From JAYEIA01 sp964472505 (GTDB lineage: Bacteria; Bacteroidota; Bacteroidia; Bacteroidales; JAADGE01): 16,242 nt of DNA. Where the stretch lies: assembly GCA_964472505.1 (NCBI GenBank), contig CAYYQW010000082.1, positions 1 to 16,242 on the forward strand, written 5' to 3'. Under the pieces are notes generated by a model, which saw only the letters and a program-made list of their open reading frames with translations, searched no databases and had not been told where the DNA came from. The number at the start of each line of letters is the position of its first letter. Position 1 is the stretch's first letter. This document shows, one piece after another, positions 7,317 to 14,088 of the stretch. The position numbers and the translations under genes were made by a program.

Positions 7317-7640
7317 TTATTTTTGAGCCGGCATATCGGCTGAATCTTTAATAATGGCATTTTTGTTTACACGCAGCTGCGATTTCCCTTCTACTTCCAA
7401 AACCACGCTGTCCTCTTTTACTTTTGTAATTCGGCCGTAAATACCGCCGGTTGTCATTACATCGTCGCCTTCTTTCATGGCTTCACGAAACTTTTTCACT
7501 TCTTTTTGCCGCTTCATTTGCGGACGTATCATAAAGAAATAGAAAACTACTACAATTACGCCCATCATAATAAGCATACTGTATGGACTTCCTTCTTCGC
7601 CTTGTTGCTGCATAAGCAGAATAAAATTCAAATGTGTCAT
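7317..7640 (-). CDS. yajC: Preprotein translocase accessory subunit YajC
   Basis: The small inner-membrane protein that associates with SecDF and the SecYEG translocon. Its 107 residues match the usual size. One membrane helix (about residues 22-39, MLIMMGVIVVVFYFFMIRP) is followed by the signature FMIRPQMKRQKEVKKFREAM. The cytoplasmic domain carries GDDVMTTGGIYGRITKVKEDSVVLEV, the conserved YajC core. A Gln/Gly-rich segment (MQQQGEEGSP) precedes the helix, as in many Bacteroidota YajC proteins. Start at ATG 7640; M10 is a possible later start. It lies 4 bp after the DUF1573 gene, so the two are almost certainly co-transcribed and perhaps translationally coupled. No secD/secF gene is in the window. 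Confidence 0.95.
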   Translation of the reverse strand: MTHLNFILLMQQQGEEGSPYSMLIMMGVIVVVFYFFMIRPQMKRQKEVKKFREAMKEGDDVMTTGGIYGRITKVKEDSVVLEVEGKSQLRVNKNAIIKDSADMPAQK

Positions 7641-7644
7641 ACTA

Positions 7645-8085
7645 TTATTTATTTGTTGTGTTTATTAATTGATAATCAGATTCTATAAAAGCAGTCAGTT
7701 GCAATACTTTCACGGAATCCTTTGCATTTGTAATCACCTCGGTAATTTTGGTTTGATTATTTCTAAATCCTTGAGTATCAAACATTATTTTAATTTTTCC
7801 TTGCTCGCCGGGTTTATACTCTTGTTTTTCAATTCCGGTGGTAGTGCATCCGCAGTGTGTAATAATATCTTTAATGATAAGATTACCGTTGCCGGTGTTT
7901 TCGAAATAAAATACATATTCTACTTTCTCACCGTGCTTAAGTGTCCCTAAGTCAAAGTTTTCTGTTTCAAACGCTATGTCGGGTTCTCCGGATTTTTCAT
8001 TGGCAGACTCTTGTTGGCTGCAAGATACACCAAAAAAAATAAGTAATAAAATGATAAAGCTTTGTTTACCGCTCATTATAATCAT
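7645..8085 (-). CDS. DUF1573 domain lipoprotein
   Basis: A 146-residue exported protein with an N-terminal hydrophobic stretch (about 9-20) and a lipobox ending FFGVSC, with the lipidated cysteine at residue 22. The mature part is a single DUF1573 immunoglobulin-like beta domain. It includes the typical FDLGTLKHGEKVEYVFYFEN, the HCGCTT segment (conserved paired cysteines) and PGEQGKIKIMFDT. The family is common in Bacteroidota; its role is not established. The ATG at 8085 overlaps the nusB stop codon (TAATG), which supports this start over the second Met (M4) and suggests translational coupling. It lies 4 bp before yajC, the usual Bacteroidota arrangement. Confidence 0.9.
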   Translation of the reverse strand: MIIMSGKQSFIILLLIFFGVSCSQQESANEKSGEPDIAFETENFDLGTLKHGEKVEYVFYFENTGNGNLIIKDIITHCGCTTTGIEKQEYKPGEQGKIKIMFDTQGFRNNQTKITEVITNAKDSVKVLQLTAFIESDYQLINTTNK

Positions 8086-9029
8086 TACTCTACCAGGCCG
8101 CGGCCTGTTTTGTTAAACAATTCATTCTCTTTCAGATAGTTCACCGTTTTATCCAATACACCGTTTACAAATTTAGCATTTTTTGGCGAACTGTACATTT
8201 TTGAAATCTCGATATATTCATTTATGCTCACTTTTATAGGTATCGATGAAAAACCTATCACTTCCGTTATTGCCAAAAGCAAAATCAGACGGTCGGTTCG
8301 AGTTACGCGCTCAATATCCCAATTCACAATTTGCTTTTCAATAATTTCTTCATAAGCATTGCGATTCAATATCGCTTTCATAAGCAAATCACGTGCAAAG
8401 GTACGATCATCATCTTTTTTGTAAACAGCCGGAAAAACCAAAGTTTCATTTTTCCTTTCCTGAACACGGTCTATAAAACTTGCAATTTTCTTAATAATGA
8501 AATCAATATCATTAATCCAATAGATATCTTTTTCTTCAAGCGTGGTATATAACTCCTCAGAATTATACAAAACGACTTCAAAAAAATGTTTTACAAATCT
8601 TTTATCACTTTCAAAACTTGGGTTTTCTTCTTTGATATAAGCTTGGTAGTCTTCGCTGTCTAAAAGATCGCGGCTTAATTTACTGACAACTTCGCGGTCT
8701 TTGAGCCAACTAAGCTGTTTATTTGAAACTTCGCGCCTAAAATTTTCATGCTGTTTGAGCGTTTGAGCAAATTCATTCTCAACAAAACGCATATTGGGCA
8801 TACGCTCTTCAATATCGGCAGTAAGCTTGTTGCGTCGTATTTCAATTAGTTCTTCCGTTTTTTTGAGCACTTCTGCGTAAAGCAAGAGCAAATAAAAAAA
8901 CAAATCGTGTGTTCTTTGAATGCTTTCGCGCAACTCCTTATGAGCAGCCTCTACACCCTGTTCTCGCTTGGCTGAGTGAGCATACAATACTTGAAGAACT
9001 TTAATTCTGAGAAAACGTCTGTTTAACAT
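8085..9029 (-). CDS. nusB: Transcription antitermination factor NusB (long form)
   Basis: NusB binds boxA RNA together with S10 (NusE) and keeps RNA polymerase processive on rRNA operons. The N-terminus RRFLRIKVLQVLYAHSAKREQ is the first NusB helix. The C-terminal half holds the family's core: ERVTRTDRLILLLAITEVIGF, IPIKVSINEYIEISKMY and AKFVNGVLDKTVNYLK. The protein has 314 residues against about 140 for E. coli NusB; the extra roughly 150 residues form a helical middle section (about 40-200). That long form is usual for Bacteroidota, so it is not a fusion artefact. It is the first gene of the operon, 23 bp downstream of a near-consensus promoter element, and its stop overlaps the DUF1573 start. 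Confidence 0.93.
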   Translation of the reverse strand: MLNRRFLRIKVLQVLYAHSAKREQGVEAAHKELRESIQRTHDLFFYLLLLYAEVLKKTEELIEIRRNKLTADIEERMPNMRFVENEFAQTLKQHENFRREVSNKQLSWLKDREVVSKLSRDLLDSEDYQAYIKEENPSFESDKRFVKHFFEVVLYNSEELYTTLEEKDIYWINDIDFIIKKIASFIDRVQERKNETLVFPAVYKKDDDRTFARDLLMKAILNRNAYEEIIEKQIVNWDIERVTRTDRLILLLAITEVIGFSSIPIKVSINEYIEISKMYSSPKNAKFVNGVLDKTVNYLKENELFNKTGRGLVE

Positions 9030-9052
9030 TTACCTAAGGGTTTTTAGAACCG

Positions 9053-9083
9053 CAAAGTTATACGCAAAAATTTCATATGCAAA
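9053..9083 (-). promoter_or_regulatory. Promoter of the nusB operon
   Basis: On the minus strand TTTG (9080-9083) is separated by 19 bp from TAACTTTG (9053-9060). This is an exact match to the Bacteroidota -33/-7 pattern TTTG-N19-21-TAnnTTTG. Transcription should start near 9046-9048, giving a leader of about 17-19 nt. Confidence 0.75.
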
Positions 9084-9167
9084 ATCATTTTTCAGTTTGT
9101 CGGCAAAAGCTCCGTGAACGTTTATAGACAGGACTTTAAAAAAAGCTGTAATTTTTTCAAAAATTTT

Positions 9168-9197
9168 ATTGTGAAATCCATTTTTTTTATACTTTTG
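9168..9197 (+). promoter_or_regulatory. Promoter of the tRNA-Ser gene
   Basis: ATTG (9168-9171), 18 bp, then TACTTTTG (9190-9197), matching TAnnTTTG. The expected start is near 9203-9205, about ten bases before the mature tRNA 5' end. Confidence 0.6.
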
Positions 9198-9214
9198 CAC
9201 TGCTTTAGCAAAAA

Positions 9215-9304
9215 GGAGAGGTGGGAGAGTGGCTTAATCCACCGGTTTGCTAAACCGGCATACTGTTTTATGCGGTATCGGGGGTTCGAATCCCCCCCTC
9301 TCCG
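9215..9304 (+). tRNA. tRNA-Ser (anticodon GCT)
   Basis: A 90-nt serine tRNA decoding AGC/AGT. Acceptor stem GGAGAGG (9215-9221) pairs with CCTCTCC (9297-9303), with discriminator G9304. Anticodon stem CCGGT/ACCGG encloses loop TTGCTAA, anticodon GCT at 9249-9251. The long variable arm (about 9260-9279, with complementary ATAC/GTAT) is the class II mark of serine tRNAs. The T arm is GGGGG-TTCGAAT-CCCCC (9280-9296). The 3' CCA is not encoded (GCT follows). It has its own promoter and terminator and lies divergent to nusB. Confidence 0.96.
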
Positions 9305-9312
9305 CTGAAAAT

Positions 9313-9350
9313 GCCACAAGTCTTTTTTAATAAAGATTTGTGGCTTTTTT
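9313..9350 (+). terminator. Rho-independent terminator after tRNA-Ser
   Basis: GCCACAAGTCTTT (9313-9325) pairs with AAAGATTTGTGGC (9332-9344) with one G-U pair and is followed by TTTTTT (9345-9350). It begins 9 bp after the tRNA. Confidence 0.85.
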
Positions 9351-9436
9351 TATGTTCCAAAATTCTCGGAGTCTTGTTTTTTGACACAGTTTTTAGAACC
9401 TTTAGAACCTTATCCACAAAACAAATACAAATTTGT

Positions 9437-9469
9437 TTTGCATCCAAATAATAAAATATCCTACATTTG
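9437..9469 (+). promoter_or_regulatory. Promoter of the APC-UspA transporter gene
   Basis: TTTG (9437-9440), 21 bp, then TACATTTG (9462-9469), an exact TTTG-N21-TAnnTTTG match. The expected start near 9476 gives a leader of about 17 nt. It also rules out an upstream in-frame start at 9433, which would lie before the promoter. Confidence 0.75.
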
Positions 9470-9492
9470 CCGCAAACAGGAACAAGAAAATC

Positions 9493-11703
9493 ATGGCAGC
9501 TGATTTTAAAGAAATTTTCAGAAGAAAAATCATACCGCTTACATTTGAAAGAACCATTGGTCTGTTTGGTGCCTCTACCATAGGCATCGGGGCGCTTATG
9601 GGAGCGGGTTTGTATGTACTCATCGGAATGGGGGCCGCAGCCGCCGGGCCTTCTGTCTGGCTGTCTTTTTTAATATGCGGCGGTCTGGCTTATCTTACCA
9701 CATTAATGTTCGCTGATTTCGCCAAATTAGTTCCAAAATCCGGCGGCGGTTATGCCTACAGTTATGATGCCTTGGGAAGTATCGGAGGATTTGTAGCCGG
9801 ATGGTTTTTAGCCTTAGGCAGTATTTTTGCCTGCGCTCTTTATGCAGTAGGATTTGCCCAATACTTTGCCACTTTCTTAGGCGATGTTTCGCCTTGGTTC
9901 GTTACGCTACTTGCTTTGCTTTTGGTGGCAGTTTCTACTTTAATAAACAGTTTGGGCGCGGACAGCGATCGCATACAAATAGTGCTTACTTGGGGCAATG
10001 TTGCCATTTTGCTTTTATTGATAAGCGTATCGGTTTTTCATTTTGATACGGACTTGGCCAAGCCTATGTTTCCAAACGGGTTTTCAGGTACACTCAGTGC
10101 CATATCCATCATTTACATTTCATTTTTCGGTTATCAGCTTATAGCCAATAATGCAGATGAAATCAGAAAACCCAAAAAGAACGTACCCAAAGCCATGAAG
10201 ATTTCCATGGGAATGGCTATTGTATTTTATTTAATAATCGGTATCACAGCGGTTTTCGTAATCCCGTGGAACGAATTGGGAGCCTCCGATGCACCGCTGG
10301 TTTTGGTAGCCGAAAAAGGTTTCGGAGCTTACGGTTGGGTAGTAATTTCGGCGGGTGGTGTGCTGGCTGCTGCAAGTGCACTCAACAGTACTTTATTGTC
10401 GCAGGCACGACAAATATATGCCATGGGGAAAAACCGTTTTTTCCCTGATTTATTGGGCAAACTGAATAAAAAGTCCCGAACGCCGGTAGCGGCTATTGTT
10501 GGAGGCGGTCTATTAGTGGCAGTGGTTTTATCTTCATTCGATCTTGAATTCATAGCCAAAGCAGCCAACTTTTGTTTGTTGGTTTCCTTGCTGCCTGTTT
10601 CTCTTGCGCTTCGAAAAATCTATCTCGAAAACGAAAACAAAAGACCTAAAAATATCTTCAAACGGCGATTACCCGAAATTGCATTAGCAGTAAATGTGGC
10701 CTTACTGTTTACGCTCGACAGATTTTCCTTACTTTTTGGATTGCAACTGGCTGTTGTCGGGGCAGTGCTGTATTTCTTTTATTCGCGCAAACGAGAAACC
10801 CGCTCTCGCAGCGGAATGAACATTGTTCTTACCGAAGATAAATCACAATTTCTGCGCTCCGGCAGTCGTATTTTAGTGCCCATGGCAAATCCGGAAAATC
10901 AACAAGCCATATTTGCCGTTTCCAATGCACTATTAGGTAAAAATAAAGGAGAAATTATAGCTTTATCGGTAGTGCAAACGCCTAAACAAACGGATTTTTA
11001 TTCGGCTCTTTCGGAACAGGATATTTCTTTTGAAATAATGGAACGTACGGCAGAACTTGCGAAACTCTCAAATGCTCCGATAAAACCCATGATACGTGCA
11101 TCGCATAATATCTCACAAGGAATTGTACATGCAGCGGTTGACAAGGCTTGTAATATGATAGTAATGGGCTACGGCGGAAAACCCGAGAAAGGGAAAAAGA
11201 ATCTAATGCAGCATGTGCTCAATGAAACCAATACCGATATCGTCTTCATAAAAATACATAAAGACCTGTCTGACTTTATCCCCAAGAAAATAGCCGTGGC
11301 CATGGGCGGAAAAGTAAATACCGGGCTAATGGTAGATTTGGCGGCCGGACTTGCCGATAATTATGAAGGGCATATTAGCTTTTTGACCATATTACCAAAA
11401 GATTTCACCTTGAAACAAAAAACTGATTCCGATAAAGTTTTGGCTGAAGCCATACAACGCAACCGGAAGGCGGTACTCTACAGTGTGCATACCTACTCTT
11501 CCGCTGATCCCTTACAACTGTTGGTTGAACTCTCAAAGGATTATGATTTGCTTATTATAGGAACCGTAAAAGTAAAATTTTTTCAGCGCAATGTATTGGG
11601 CACATTTGCCACTGAGTTAGCCGAGCAAGCAAAATGTTCGGTTGCCGTTGTGCGAACTACCGATGCGGTTCAGAAAATCGGCAAACAGATGATGGGTTCT
11701 TAA
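9493..11703 (+). CDS. APC-family amino-acid permease with two UspA-like domains
   Basis: A 736-residue inner-membrane transporter. Residues about 15-440 form the amino acid-polyamine-organocation (APC) unit. Its first helix carries the typical IGIGALMGAGLYVLIG, followed by a FADFAKLVPKSGGGYAYSYDALG helix 2-3 region and about twelve hydrophobic segments in all. The C-terminal cytoplasmic part holds two consecutive universal stress protein-like domains, about 457-585 (RILVPMANPENQQAIFAVSNALL ... IVMGYGG) and about 597-725 (KKIAVAMGG ... LLIIGTVKV ... NVLGTFATELAEQAKCSVAVVR). The second keeps a G-x9-GT-like nucleotide-binding tail; the first is less regular. Such APC-UspA fusions are known in Bacteroidota and archaea; the tail may sense ATP or a nucleotide. 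Substrate unknown. ATG 9493 is chosen because the promoter lies at 9437-9469. Confidence 0.9.
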   Translation: MAADFKEIFRRKIIPLTFERTIGLFGASTIGIGALMGAGLYVLIGMGAAAAGPSVWLSFLICGGLAYLTTLMFADFAKLVPKSGGGYAYSYDALGSIGGFVAGWFLALGSIFACALYAVGFAQYFATFLGDVSPWFVTLLALLLVAVSTLINSLGADSDRIQIVLTWGNVAILLLLISVSVFHFDTDLAKPMFPNGFSGTLSAISIIYISFFGYQLIANNADEIRKPKKNVPKAMKISMGMAIVFYLIIGITAVFVIPWNELGASDAPLVLVAEKGFGAYGWVVISAGGVLAAASALNSTLLSQARQIYAMGKNRFFPDLLGKLNKKSRTPVAAIVGGGLLVAVVLSSFDLEFIAKAANFCLLVSLLPVSLALRKIYLENENKRPKNIFKRRLPEIALAVNVALLFTLDRFSLLFGLQLAVVGAVLYFFYSRKRETRSRSGMNIVLTEDKSQFLRSGSRILVPMANPENQQAIFAVSNALLGKNKGEIIALSVVQTPKQTDFYSALSEQDISFEIMERTAELAKLSNAPIKPMIRASHNISQGIVHAAVDKACNMIVMGYGGKPEKGKKNLMQHVLNETNTDIVFIKIHKDLSDFIPKKIAVAMGGKVNTGLMVDLAAGLADNYEGHISFLTILPKDFTLKQKTDSDKVLAEAIQRNRKAVLYSVHTYSSADPLQLLVELSKDYDLLIIGTVKVKFFQRNVLGTFATELAEQAKCSVAVVRTTDAVQKIGKQMMGS

Positions 11704-11729
11704 AAACTAATCAAATAAGTTGAAGGCAA

Positions 11730-13001
11730 TCATTTTTCTATAGCATAAGCCGAATTGAATCTCTCTGAAAAAATTAAACTGAAGATTGTGAACATCAGAA
11801 AAAGATAAAAACCGTATTGCAGGCTTGTACCGTTGAATGAAAGCAGGTTCAGAGCCGACCGGGCACGGGTCAGATGTTGCATTTGGCTGTTTACAATGCT
11901 GTCAAAGCCAATGTAGGCCATAAAAATTGCAACTACCGTAACATCGGCCATAGACCATTTTCCGGAGCGAAAAACCAAAAAATTCAAAACCCTGTTTTCG
12001 CGCAAGCGGTTTTGCCCGAATACCAAAATAAGAGCAGCCGCCATTTTTGACAAAGGAAACAGAACACTGAATAATAAAATGAGGAAGCCGGTGAATACCA
12101 ACAAAATATCGGCTTCGCTCATCATCAGCACCACCAAATCCCATATACTTTTAGAGCGGTAAAACAAAAGTTGGTCGGAGAAACGAATAGGTTCCCCTAA
12201 AAGGGTAAATTCCAGACGTGTGATAATCAATTCCAAATCAATCATAGGCATGCTCACTCCGCAAAACAACAACACCAAAGCAGTGAGCACGGATGACGTT
12301 ATCAGATACGGATGCATGCGCGGATTTTTAACCAACAACAAAAGAAATACAAGCAATGCACTGCCGGCGGTTAAAAGTGTCCGTAAGTGAACGGCTTCCC
12401 GAAGCCGGCTTTGCTTTTGTGTTAATGCATTAATGCAAGTTTCGCGATCGGGACAAGCATGCCGTTCCAAAATGTTTGTCAATAAAATATTTTGAGCCGA
12501 ATAATCGGGAGCCTCCAACAATCGGTCAAGCTCCTGCCAAAGCACTTCTTTAATGTTTTGCTGTGTTTGCGGTTTTTGTAATTCTTTCAATACGACATCG
12601 GCATATTCCGGCACATCATCTTTCATATCCTGCAGATCAATGAAAATATCCATAAAAATCTGCTTGAAAATACCGCCCCAAGTAGTCATATTGCGACGGC
12701 GAATATTCTCATCCATTTCATCAATAAGCTGATAGAGCATGTCTTCAACCGGTTGTCGGAATTGCTCGCTTGTCATTTCATCGGAAACCAATTCATCAAT
12801 TCGGCGGCTAAGCGATTCGGAAATCTGCATCTGCCACAATTCCACATTAAACAATCCGTAACGCACATGGCGCAATTCAGCCAAATCTCGGCTTGTTGAT
12901 TGCAAACGATTGGCACGATATTTTGTTTGCCAGGCAAAATATAAAACCACCGCCAAAAGCATGATTGACAGAACAGTACGAATTTTATCCGATGGACTCA
13001 T
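11730..13001 (-). CDS. PqiA-like (paraquat-inducible protein A family) membrane protein
   Basis: A 423-residue inner-membrane protein. TM1 is at about 8-24. A mostly helical, charged extracytoplasmic segment of about 180 residues follows (25-205), containing two cysteines at 183 and 189 (HACPDRETC) that could form a disulfide. The C-terminal part has about five more helices: 208-224, 232-254, 299-329 (ILLVFTGFLILLFSVLFPLSK), about 350-366, and a last one near 397-415. The GKWSMADVTVVAIFMAYIGF segment (347-366) is the PqiA/YebS hallmark. In E. coli PqiA works with the MCE protein PqiB in lipid transport between the membranes; no MCE gene is visible here. Start: ATG 13001; a GTG at 13013 would add four residues (MKPL). 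It converges with the transporter gene with only 26 bp between, and no clear terminator is seen there. Confidence 0.75.
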   Translation of the reverse strand: MSPSDKIRTVLSIMLLAVVLYFAWQTKYRANRLQSTSRDLAELRHVRYGLFNVELWQMQISESLSRRIDELVSDEMTSEQFRQPVEDMLYQLIDEMDENIRRRNMTTWGGIFKQIFMDIFIDLQDMKDDVPEYADVVLKELQKPQTQQNIKEVLWQELDRLLEAPDYSAQNILLTNILERHACPDRETCINALTQKQSRLREAVHLRTLLTAGSALLVFLLLLVKNPRMHPYLITSSVLTALVLLFCGVSMPMIDLELIITRLEFTLLGEPIRFSDQLLFYRSKSIWDLVVLMMSEADILLVFTGFLILLFSVLFPLSKMAAALILVFGQNRLRENRVLNFLVFRSGKWSMADVTVVAIFMAYIGFDSIVNSQMQHLTRARSALNLLSFNGTSLQYGFYLFLMFTIFSLIFSERFNSAYAIEK

Positions 13002-13043
13002 AAGGGGCTTCACCTGTGTATGCGCTTATTTTTTCAAAAGCCA

Positions 13044-13073
13044 TAAATATAGTTATAAATTTCGTTTTGGCAA
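13044..13073 (-). promoter_or_regulatory. Probable promoter of the PqiA-like gene
   Basis: On the minus strand TTG (13071-13073), 19 bp, then TATATTTA (13044-13051), one base off TAnnTTTG. It would give a leader of about 35 nt to ATG 13001. Confidence 0.45.
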
Positions 13074-13200
13074 GTTATACATTTAACAAGACGCGCATCC
13101 CCACTCCGAGCCGTGGTACGGATATCAGATCCACGAAAGCAATCAAAAGCCGCTGCCACAAGAGCAAGTTTGCAGTCAGGAACAGCAAGAATTATTTTAA

Positions 13201-13250
13201 CTGCTGCACACTCGCACGTTTTAAAGTCCTCCGGACGTTCAAAAGTGTTT
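13201..13250 (+). repeat. Dispersed repeat, copy A
   Basis: The 50-bp unit begins CTGCTGCACACTCGCACG and ends GGACGTTCAAAAGTGTTT. It matches copy B (14089-14175, interrupted) at 28 of 32 positions in the first part and at all 20 positions of the second part, and copy C (14204-14243) over about 36-40 bp. All copies have the same orientation. Each is an imperfect inverted repeat (CACGTTTT...AAAAGTG), so it can form a hairpin. Confidence 0.8.
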
Positions 13251-13351
13251 TTCCTTAAACTACTCTCGGTGCATCTTCAAGACGCGCCGGGAATAGTTTC
13301 CGATTGTAGTCTGCCTTTTCTGTTTTTCGAGCCAATTTTGGTATTCCTTAT

Positions 13352-13383
13352 CTTGATAATTGAAACAAAAAGCCGTATCTTTA
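13352..13383 (+). promoter_or_regulatory. Probable promoter of the toxin-antitoxin operon
   Basis: CTTG (13352-13355), 20 bp, then TATCTTTA (13376-13383), one base off TAnnTTTG. The expected start is near 13390, leaving a short leader to ATG 13408. Confidence 0.45.
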
Positions 13384-13407
13384 CCAAAATTAACAAAAAA
13401 ATAAAAT

Positions 13408-13632
13408 ATGAGTTATACCATAAAAATCACCAAAAACACACCACAATCTTTGAGTATTGTGAACATGCTTAAAGCTTTGGCTAAAGATTACGACTTTTTA
13501 CAAATCCGTGAAGATGAAGTTTCATCGGAATTAACAACCGAACAGGAAAAAGAACTCGAAAGCAGATATAACTATGTAAAAAAAAATCCTACAGAAGGAA
13601 AAACGTGGGAAGAATTTGAAAAGAGTTTGTAA
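13408..13632 (+). CDS. Type II antitoxin, addiction-module component family
   Basis: A 74-residue protein, probably the labile antitoxin that binds and neutralises the RelE/ParE-type toxin encoded 3 bp downstream. The C-terminal part, LTTEQEKELESRYNYVKKNP followed by a TWEEFEKSL end, matches the short 'Unstab_antitox' pattern, in which an acidic helix ends with a x-W-E-E-(V/F) segment. The N-terminal part (MSYTIKITKNTPQSLSIVNML) is predicted beta then helix and is less typical; no ribbon-helix-helix or HTH motif is obvious. The likely promoter is at 13352-13383. No ribosome binding site is seen, as for most genes here. The family call rests on the C-terminal motif and the neighbouring toxin. 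Confidence 0.8.
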   Translation: MSYTIKITKNTPQSLSIVNMLKALAKDYDFLQIREDEVSSELTTEQEKELESRYNYVKKNPTEGKTWEEFEKSL

Positions 13633-13635
13633 TAC

Positions 13636-13944
13636 ATGAAAAACTATAAGCTGATAATTAATCCGTTTGCTGAAACAGAAATAAAAGAAGCAAGGGAGTG
13701 GTATAATTCTCAGAAAAATAATTTAGGGGAAGAATATTTGGCGGAATTAAAAAAAACAGTTTTGAGAATCCAAAGCAATCCGTTTCAATTTCCTATAATT
13801 ATGAAAGAAATAAGAAAAGCAGATACAGGTAGATTTCCCTATTCTGTTTTTTATTATGTCAATCAGTCCGTTATCAATATCTTTGCCGTATTCCATACAA
13901 GCAGAAACCCTATGATTTGGAAACAAAGATTTGAAAACAAATAA
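13636..13944 (+). CDS. Type II toxin of the RelE/ParE superfamily
   Basis: A 102-residue small basic protein with the RelE/ParE fold pattern. The N-terminal helix region is NPFAETEIKEAREWYNSQ. A second helix follows (LGEEYLAELKKTVLRIQSNP). The C-terminal beta hairpins are GRFPYSVFYYVNQSVINIFAVFHTSRNPMIWKQR, with the conserved F-P-Y-x-V-x-Y-x-V and A-V-x-H-x-x-R-x-P-x-x-W marks. Family members either cleave ribosome-bound mRNA (RelE) or poison DNA gyrase (ParE); the sequence alone does not decide which. It starts 3 bp after the antitoxin stop, so it is co-transcribed and probably translationally coupled. Both reading frames are intact, so the module may be active. Confidence 0.92.
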   Translation: MKNYKLIINPFAETEIKEAREWYNSQKNNLGEEYLAELKKTVLRIQSNPFQFPIIMKEIRKADTGRFPYSVFYYVNQSVINIFAVFHTSRNPMIWKQRFENK

Positions 13945-13960
13945 TTTGAATATACGCCCG

Positions 13961-13980
13961 TGCAGGTGTCCCCACCTGCA
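13961..13980. terminator. Short hairpin behind the toxin gene
   Basis: TGCAGGTG (13961-13968) and CACCTGCA (13973-13980) form a perfect 8-bp stem with a 4-nt loop, 16 bp after the toxin stop. There is no T run, so it is a weak terminator candidate or a palindromic repeat. Confidence 0.35.
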
Positions 13981-14088
13981 GTACCCGGTTTTCAGCGCCT
14001 TTGTGATGTTTTTACAAAAACTTGTGCCAAACTTACGTCCAAGTCGCCCTGCGGGTGATTTAGGGGGCACCGCGTAAATCGGTTCTAT

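Larger units (their letters stand above)
13002..13407. other. Repeat-bearing intergenic region left of the toxin-antitoxin pair
   Basis: No credible gene. It holds the probable promoter of the PqiA-like gene (13044-13073), a bulged hairpin around 13111-13134 (CGTGG/CCACG with GGAT/ATCC), copy A of the dispersed repeat (13201-13250), two occurrences of CAAGACGCGC (near 13087 and 13279) and the likely promoter of the antitoxin gene (13352-13383). The open frames here look like translated repeat sequence. Confidence 0.5.

Noticed and set aside
9114..9319. Open frames across the tRNA gene on both strands
   Set aside because: The tRNA-Ser cloverleaf explains the sequence; the frames are by-products.
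9215..9350. Integration site of a mobile element at tRNA-Ser
   Set aside because: No repeated tRNA 3' end, integrase or foreign cargo follows; the terminator and a normal transporter gene come next.
9433..9492. N-terminal extension of the APC-UspA protein from ATG 9433
   Set aside because: The TACATTTG promoter box (9462-9469) lies inside it, and the extra 20 residues do not resemble the family's N-terminus; ATG 9493 is better.
13016..13258. 80-codon plus-strand open frame left of the antitoxin gene
   Set aside because: It overlaps the probable promoter of the PqiA-like gene, runs through hairpins and repeat copy A, and has no recognisable domain; judged translated repeat DNA.
13113..13472. 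119-codon plus-strand open frame overlapping the antitoxin start
   Set aside because: It passes through repeat copy A and the toxin-antitoxin promoter in a different frame from the antitoxin. Composition is not protein-like.
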